DNA of 64,000 nt from Haliclona indistincta (lineage: Eukaryota; Porifera; Demospongiae; Haplosclerida; Chalinidae): contig OZ024783.1 in assembly GCA_964017065.1 (NCBI GenBank), forward strand, positions 3,149,665-3,213,664, in the 5' to 3' direction. The notes under the pieces were generated by a model. It had not been told where the DNA came from. It searched no databases and saw nothing but the letters and a program-made list of their open reading frames with translations. Every line of letters starts with the position of its first letter. Positions within the stretch are counted from its first letter, which is position 1. Positions 58,701-64,000 of this stretch are shown here, in pieces. A program made the translations under genes and the position numbers.

Positions 58701-58891
58701 CCAGTGAAGTAGGGTCACCAATGTATTTGAACAGGTCAGCATAATGCCTTTGGAACGAGCGGTACTCAGCGCTCTCGGTCTCCTGAACAGCAGACGAAGA
58801 TTACAGTCAATTTTAATACTACATACAACAATGCAGCTATGGACTGATCCAGCTAAAGAAACAGTCTTACCTGTTCGGCACAAGACGCCAT
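55725..58891 (-). CDS. NLR protein: CARD/death-fold-like + NACHT + LRR
   Basis: Cytosolic innate sensor. Exons (minus): 58871-58891 (MASCAEQ), 58485-58782, 58361-58423, 58232-58309, 55725-58099; all junctions close, about 944 residues. Exon 2 encodes a six-helix-like adaptor domain (YRSFQRHYADLFKYIGDP, LLVEMDTTIRLDPSNYHKF, MEALEKDSSMQHLCGKL), best fitting the CARD/death superfamily. Exons 3 and 4 are short phase-1 linkers. Exon 5 has a helical pre-NACHT part, Walker A VEGAPGIGKSTLAWEV, Walker B VLIVCDGFDELP, sensor VTSRPS, the winged-helix region, FLHLTLQEYLTALHIA, and degenerate LRRs to HIHEQYKHLLETHDDIL. The polypyrimidine tract before exon 5 (TTGCTCTCCTCCTCC) supports that acceptor. Near-identical to the partial NLR at 3-1793. 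The start codon lies in a GCCATATTG/ATGGCG context. Confidence 0.9.
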
Positions 58892-59567
58892 ATTGTCAAC
58901 AAAACAAGCCACACCTTTCAAGGGCGTAGCTAGTTATAAATAATGGTAACCTCGGTACCCTATTTAGTGCGTACAATTTTGCGCATATAATGCGCACTAT
59001 GAATATCATCAAGTCATGTATGTACTAATACAGCTGTGGTTGGCTCGCGGTTTACTGGAGACTCGGTACTGGTGGAATTTTTCTGCGTCAAAGTTTTCGA
59101 TCAGCTCTATTCAGCGGACCGTGTAACCAGGATTTCTCGGTTCTACAAAGGCATGGGCAGGGCCAGTGACTAAAAATATTGTCGAAAAAGAAGTAGTTTG
59201 AGATTTATGGCTCGAAGAAGGCGCTGGATCGCCCTTGAGTTTTAACACATCGTGTCATTTCTCGGCGCTAACTTATCAGGACATCTGCAGACTAGGAATG
59301 GCCCTCCGCTGGATGTAGAACCATCGATTGGCGGTGTTTTTTCGTGTTTCTCTGGCAAGGCTGGGACAAAAGTTGACGCAGAAACTCGAAAAATTCAACG
59401 ATGTGCTTTGTGGTCGCTGCTGCCTAGCCACTTTACATCTGAACTTAGCTTTAAGATTGCTGCAGAAGAACAGTCCTTGGCGCCTCTGTAACTTGTCTTT
59501 GCGCCATTGTAGCGCGTTTCGTCTTGATACAGTGTTTGCATATTATTTTGCTTGTAACTCATGCCAT
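58892..59567. other. NLR 5' flank and unassigned sequence
   Basis: TTATAAATAATGG at about 58933 could serve as a promoter element for the NLR. Beyond it no gene is recognised; forward frames at 59252-59708 run into the foldback arm and look spurious. Confidence 0.4.
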
Positions 59568-60130
59568 GGGTATTCTTGCAGACAGAGCTGCTGCGTGCAG
59601 TTTGCTTGCCTATCGATAGGCATCGAATATAGCAATTTCAGCAACGCAGTGTTAGCCATCGCGGAGCGACGAGCTCTCCCTGTGAATGCTGAGCACGATC
59701 GATTGTAAACACTTTTTCTTTAGTTGTGTGAAAGGTACGAAGCTGAAACTGCTCACGCAAGCTCATCTGCCATCTATGCAGGTATTTATGCGATGATTTC
59801 GCCGAGCGGTGCTCGTACGCGATATTACAGCTATGTGCTTCTAGACAGCACAGCCTGCGTTGCTGTAATATCGCGTACGAGCAGCGCTCGGCGAAATCAT
59901 CGCATATATACCTGCATAGATGGCAGATGAGCTTGCGTGAGCAGTTTTAGCTTCGTACCTTTCACACAACTAAAGAAAAAGTGATTATAATCGATCGTGC
60001 TCAGCATTCACAGGGAGAGCTCGTCGCTCCGTGATGGCTAACACTGCGTTGCTGAAATTTGCTATATTCGATGCCTATCGATAGGCAAGCAAACTGCACG
60101 CAGCAGCTCTGTCTGCAAGAATACCCTTGG
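59568..60130. repeat. Foldback with near-perfect arms, about 0.56 kb
   Basis: Arms of about 270 bp (GCCTATCGATAGGCATCGAA, AGCAACGCAGTGTTAGCC, AGCTCATCTGCCATCTATG, GATTTCGCCGAGCG, TCGTACGCGATATTACAG) mirror about 59830-59860. ORFs on both strands are mirror images. Few arm differences: recent. Confidence 0.92.
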
Positions 60131-60195
60131 CTAGTAATATACGGATACTTGCTAAAGTCATGAATATCATTAATTCTGGTATCCCGCCACCGGTG

Positions 60196-60442
60196 GCGGG
60201 ATACCTAGCCTCGTCCCCAGGCTCTCGATATAGAGCTAGAGCCTGGTACACATTGTATGCGCATGCGTTAATTATGTCCAAATATGGCATGATCAATTGA
60301 ATGGCATGATTCGGCAAATTAAACAGATTCGGTTAAAATCATGCCTTATTTGGACATAATTAACGCATGCGCATACAATGTGTACCAGGCCCTCTCCTCA
60401 GCTATGGGAGGCGGGGCCTGGGGACGAGGCTAGCGGGATACC
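60196..60442. mobile_element. Nested small element with 10-bp target duplication
   Basis: GCGGGATACC at 60196-60205 and 60433-60442 flanks 60206-60432. TIRs are TAGCCTCGTCCCCAGGC and its inverse, with a further palindromic interior (GCCTGGTACACATTGTATGC, GCATGCG). It sits inside the terminal repeat of a larger element whose end is GGTATCCCGCCAC. Confidence 0.85.
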
Positions 60443-61905
60443 GTTTTAATGAGATTCATGACTTGCAAGTGGCTATTTCTTTTTAAGCCAAGTCTATCTG
60501 TGCAGACGGAGTTGCAGTGTGCGCTTTGTTTGTCTATAGATAGGCATCGATAATAGCAAGTTTCAGCCACGTAGTGTTCGCCATCACGGAACGACGAGCT
60601 CGCCTGTGAAGACTAAACACGATCGAGTTTTTACAATTTTTCTTTGGTTGTGTGAAAAGTACGAAGCTAAAACTGCTCTTGCAAGCTCATCTTCCATTCG
60701 TGGAGGAGCCTACGTATCGATTTCGCCGAGCAATGCTCGCACGCGATACTACAGCTGCGTACTCTGTACTGTCTGGCAGTACATAGCTGCAGTATCGCCA
60801 TAGATAATACAGTACAAGTGGATACGCAACGAGCCCGTATATTGCATTCCGGTGTGACACAATCATTGCATCGGGTAACACGGACGTTCACAAACATTTA
60901 CAAGAAATGAATGGCTGCAGCAGTAGTAGTGTGTGCTCAAGACAATACATTGAGCTCCTTGATATTTTTGTGCGTACAAACGTATTTCGATGCAGTAGAG
61001 CAAGGATGTTGGTATTCGCTGGCATTGCTTATGAAGCCCTGGTGTTATCAGTCTTGCCAATAATCTATTGAAAAAACGTAACTACGACTGCTTGTTCCCT
61101 GCTGCTTGGCGGCCTGTCTACTGTTCCCTACGAAGCGTAGCGCTCTAATAGTATTTTGACTAAATGCACTACACAATAAGCTACCGAAAAACATACAACA
61201 AACCAGCAGTACACAAACCAGCTCTGTAATAATCTAACACAAAGTAACCGTAACAACAGGCTTGCTCCTCGTACTTGGCGGCGTGTCTACTGTTCTCTAC
61301 GAAGCGTAGCGCTCTAATAGTATTTTGACGAACTGCACTACACAATAAGCTACCGAAAAACATACAACAAACCTGCACTACACAAACCAGCTCTGTAATA
61401 ATCTAACACAAAGTAACCGTAACACAGGATTTCAAGGGGAAAGGGCGGAATTTGCAGCCTAGCAATATAACAAGGCTATTTTACAGCAACAGCCTCTTCT
61501 TCAACAGCAAATGAACACGTGTGCTATTTGATTCCGTGGACCCCTCCGTTTATTACCCCGTTGCGTATCCACTTGTACTGTATTATCTATGGTATCGCGT
61601 ACGAGCATTGCTCGGCGAAATCGATACGTAGGCTCCTCCACGAATGGAAGATGAGCTTGCAAGAGCAGTTTTAGCTTCGTACTTTTCACACAACTAAAGA
61701 AAAATTGTAAAAACTCGATCGTGTTTAGCGAGCTCGTCGTTCCGTGATGGCGAACACTACGTGGCTGAAACTAGCTATTATCGATGCCTATCTATAGACA
61801 AACAAAGCGCACACTGCAACTCCGTCTGCACAGATAGACTTGGCTTAAAAAGAAATAGCCCCTTGCTAAGTCATGAATCTCATTAAAACGGTATCCCGCC
61901 ACGTA
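60443..61905. repeat. Foldback, about 1.46 kb, with tandemly duplicated loop
   Basis: Left arm (about 60443-60785) returns inverted at 61585-61905: GATTTCGCCGAGCAATGCTC, GGAGGAGCCTACGTATCG, AAAACTGCTCTTGCAAGC, AACGACGAGCTCG, ATGAGATTCATGACTT. Arm sequence is related to that of 59568-60130. Ends carry GGTATCCCG. No transposase. Confidence 0.88.
61085..61428. repeat. Tandem duplication, about 165 bp x 2, in the foldback loop
   Basis: CTACGAAGCGTAGCGCTC, AATAGTATTTTGAC, CACAATAAGCTACCGAAAAA and ACACAAAGTAACCGTAACA occur twice in tandem. Confidence 0.9.
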
Positions 61906-61907
61906 CC

Positions 61908-61990
61908 GTACACTTATTAACCCTCGGCGCATGCGCGAGGGTTACGGTACTTAGTTAACCCTCGGCGCATGCGCGAGGGTTACGGTACTC
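61908..61990. repeat. Twin palindromes AACCCTCGGCGCATGCGC..
   Basis: A 26-bp near-perfect palindrome (AACCCTC, GGCGCATGCGC, GAGGGTT) occurs twice, separated by ACGGTACTTAGTT. Confidence 0.85.
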
Positions 61991-62910
61991 AGTTTGTCAT
62001 TCACTCATTCTGTCTGTCCAATGAGCTGCAGAGACCATCGCTCACTTCTGAAACTCGGTAAAGGTATGAACAGGCTTAGCACGACAATGGCTTGCAATGT
62101 GACTCGTGGATTTCGCTAAAGTGCTTTCGTTCTTGAGTTATGGCTGGCTCACCTTGCATGACGGCCATCTTAGACTTCTCTGACAACAAACGCGCCCATA
62201 GTTGACTACCTAGGTACTTGTAGTTTCTATCTAAACAGCAGGAAAGCTCTGGGGGTGCGTAGACATCTCAAGAAAAAGCCTATCGAAGCCAAGAGCAATG
62301 GCTACCTACTCAGTGTTCACGGTCACGCCCACTTGACACACCTTGTCCTTGTGGTCAGCACTTTGCTGTCTTCTCGTTAGAAGTGCAGTTTGCAGGTTGG
62401 CTTTAGCTGCAAAGCTCCTTCTGCAAACCAAAACTAAAATAAAGGAGCTAACTCTACAATGTGCAACACGCCGAGGGTTTCGTGAAATCTGTTCATTCAT
62501 TTGTCATCCATTCACTCACTCATTCTGTCTGTCCAATGAGCTGCAGAGACCATCGCTCACTTCTGAAACTCGGTAAAGGTATGAACAGGCTTAGCACGAC
62601 AATGGCTTGCAATGTGACTCGTGGATTTTGCTAAAGTGCTTTCGTTCTCGAGTTATGGCTGGCTCACCTTGCCTGACGGCCATCTTAGACTTCTCTGACA
62701 ACAAACGCGCCCATAGTTGACTACCTAGGTACTTGTAGATTCCATCTAAACAGCAGGACAGCTCTGGGGGTGCGTAGACATCTCAAGAAAAAGCCTATCG
62801 AAGCCAAGAGCAATGGCTACCTACTCAGTGTTCACGGTCACGCCCACTTGACACACCTTGTATCGGTTGTGGTCAGCACTTTGCTGTCTTCTGGTTAGCA
62901 GTGCAGTTTC
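61990..62910. repeat. Tandem direct duplication, about 0.4 kb units 0.51 kb apart
   Basis: About 62001-62395 and 62511-62905: CATTCTGTCTGTCCAATGAG, CACTTCTGAAACTCGG, CGGCCATCTTAGACTTC, TAGTTGACTACCTAGGTAC, ATCAAGAAAAAGCC-type order, GTTCACGGTCACGCCC, GCAGTTT. The sequence between the copies is unique. No gene recognised. Confidence 0.9.
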
Positions 62911-63032
62911 AATAGACCTTTTTACCCTGAGAGCTGGAATGTTGCGGTAATCAATAATTATACGTGACGTCACGGCTGGAGTACATTCTTCCGCCATTTT
63001 GTTATGTTAATACATTGTGGCAATGGGAAAAA

Positions 63033-64000
63033 CTTTTTTTTTTTTTTTAAGTTAACGGGTGCCTACGCTTTTATGGTAGGACTTAAAGAGATTAATGATA
63101 CAAAATAAAAGAAATGATGCAAAACAAAAAAAAAGGGATTGAAATTAGTCACTAACCCTACCCTCAGTAAGGGCAAGGTCAGCAGCAGTGTCTAGGCGAT
63201 TGAATGAGAAGAGCGACCGTGATCCTCGAAGGCAAGTTATTGTAGAACGAAGAAGAGAGAAGGTGAGTTTACATCTAATGAGGCGGATGACTGAATTGTA
63301 AGACTGGCCAGATTTCTCAGCAATCATAGAGGATATTCTTTTGTACACAACTGATGCTGCTGGGCCGATACCTCCAAGAGTGTTGAAGACCAGTGGAATG
63401 AAACTACCCTGTTCGACTTCGCGAATTCTCTGATCACAACGTCTCCTTTTCTCTTGCTCTTGCTTCTTGTAACATGTAGACAGCGGTTGGTTATTAGATG
63501 GAGCAAGGGGGTTAAATACCCTGACGTCAAAGAAAGTACGTTGTCGATCACGAGACCAAAAATTAGTGGCAGCAACATCCAAGCGTGCACCATCATCGCG
63601 ATTAGCAGATTTTAGGGCCAGGTTTTCACCGGAGAGTGGCTGGAGAGATGGTTCTACCTTCACGTCATAGCAAACTTCCTGTAACAAGGTAGCAGTAATG
63701 TTCCGCAACTCATTATGTCGCATGATGGTGTAGCCTTCATGAGCACAGCTGAGACAGTGATCAACCGTGAAAGATTTACCGCACACACAGTTGTTAGGTA
63801 ACCCTGTTGGCTCCCATCCATATCTCAAGCAAAGGGCATCCCTAAAGGAAGACTTGTGTAAATGAAAATTATGCTCTTGAATTGGGAGAACAGATAACCA
63901 GCTTGATGCCCCCTTTTCAGCTGCACATTCCATTTGTCTGCAAAGAGCAGGAGGAAGATTCTCTTTTACCACATTGGCACGTTCTCTGGTAGTTCTGGAG
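63033..64000 (-). mobile_element. 3' end of a non-LTR retroelement, poly(A)-tailed
   Basis: The minus-strand ORF (63145-63972) is followed by a short 3' UTR and an A-run (T-run at about 63033-63048 on the plus strand). It continues beyond the window. The tail and the domain below support a LINE-like retrotransposon. Confidence 0.65.
63145..63972 (-). CDS. Retroelement C-terminal domain, restriction-like-endonuclease type, partial
   Basis: At least 275 residues, N-terminus beyond the window. Motif order: CVCGKSFTVDHCLSC (Cys-x-Cys ... His-x2-Cys zinc-like), RHNELRNITA, then ARLDVAATNFW and TFFDVRVFNPLA, which look like the CCHC - RHN - D...D layout of the restriction-like endonuclease that follows the RT in R2-type elements. 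Likely nicks target DNA during retrotransposition. No RT motif is inside the window, so assignment to a clade is not possible; the Met at 63972 is probably internal. Confidence 0.6.
   Translation of the reverse strand: MVKENLPPALCRQMECAAEKGASSWLSVLPIQEHNFHLHKSSFRDALCLRYGWEPTGLPNNCVCGKSFTVDHCLSCAHEGYTIMRHNELRNITATLLQEVCYDVKVEPSLQPLSGENLALKSANRDDGARLDVAATNFWSRDRQRTFFDVRVFNPLAPSNNQPLSTCYKKQEQEKRRRCDQRIREVEQGSFIPLVFNTLGGIGPAASVVYKRISSMIAEKSGQSYNSVIRLIRCKLTFSLLRSTITCLRGSRSLFSFNRLDTAADLALTEGRVSD

Noticed and set aside
59252..60317. Proteins with LDTVFAYYFACNSCHGYSC and similar
   Set aside because: Lie across inverted arms and appear on both strands; no family signal.

Overview
The window looks like nuclear DNA of an early-branching animal, most likely a demosponge of the Amphimedon type. 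This is inferred from AT-rich DNA, short GT-AG introns, tightly packed metazoan housekeeping genes, and two near-identical NACHT/leucine-rich NLR genes, a family expanded in sponges. I could not run a search, so the species is inference.

Layout. (1) 1-1793: 3' part of an NLR gene on the plus strand, cut by the window edge. (2) 1.8-8.4 kb: no genes; foldback and MITE-like elements, including a 799-bp element with an exact 9-bp target duplication. (3) 8.4-36 kb: an imperfect tandem duplication of the block RPS4 (3' part) - small ORF of 79 codons - UTP11. Copy 1 (about 8.42-21.45 kb) carries a 2.1-kb Mutator-like element with a 9-bp duplication and a complete tyrosine-recombinase retrotransposon (14.86-20.40 kb) of the DIRS/Ngaro kind with A1-ORFs-B1-A2-B2 split repeats. 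Copy 2 (about 26.1-35.1 kb) carries a 4.3-kb foldback whose loop holds two UTP11 exons, plus a TA-flanked 502-bp element. RPS4 copy 2 is a pseudogene; UTP11 is near-complete only in copy 2. Between the copies are a berberine-bridge-type FAD oxidase with a single-base frameshift and an orphan Ig-like exon. (4) 36-55.4 kb: compact gene-rich stretch: 11-beta-HSD-like short-chain dehydrogenase (-), WASF/WAVE (-), diacylglycerol lipase (-, 14 exons resolved), then BUD13 (+) from a 125-bp head-to-head interval. (5) 55.7-58.9 kb: complete five-exon NLR gene (-) with CARD/death-fold-like exon, two small phase-1 linker exons, NACHT and LRR. (6) 59-64 kb: nested foldbacks, a tandem duplication, and the 3' end of a poly(A)-tailed non-LTR retroelement (-).

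The genes do not form a pathway. They serve translation and ribosome assembly (RPS4, UTP11), splicing (BUD13), actin nucleation (WASF), lipid signalling (DAGL), redox metabolism (SDR, FAD oxidase) and innate sensing (NLRs). The chief interest lies in the mobile elements, in a candidate C/D snoRNA duplicated around an RPS4 exon, and in the way microsatellites abut many splice sites. Because the 8-36 kb block exists twice, many insertions can be read against their empty sites.
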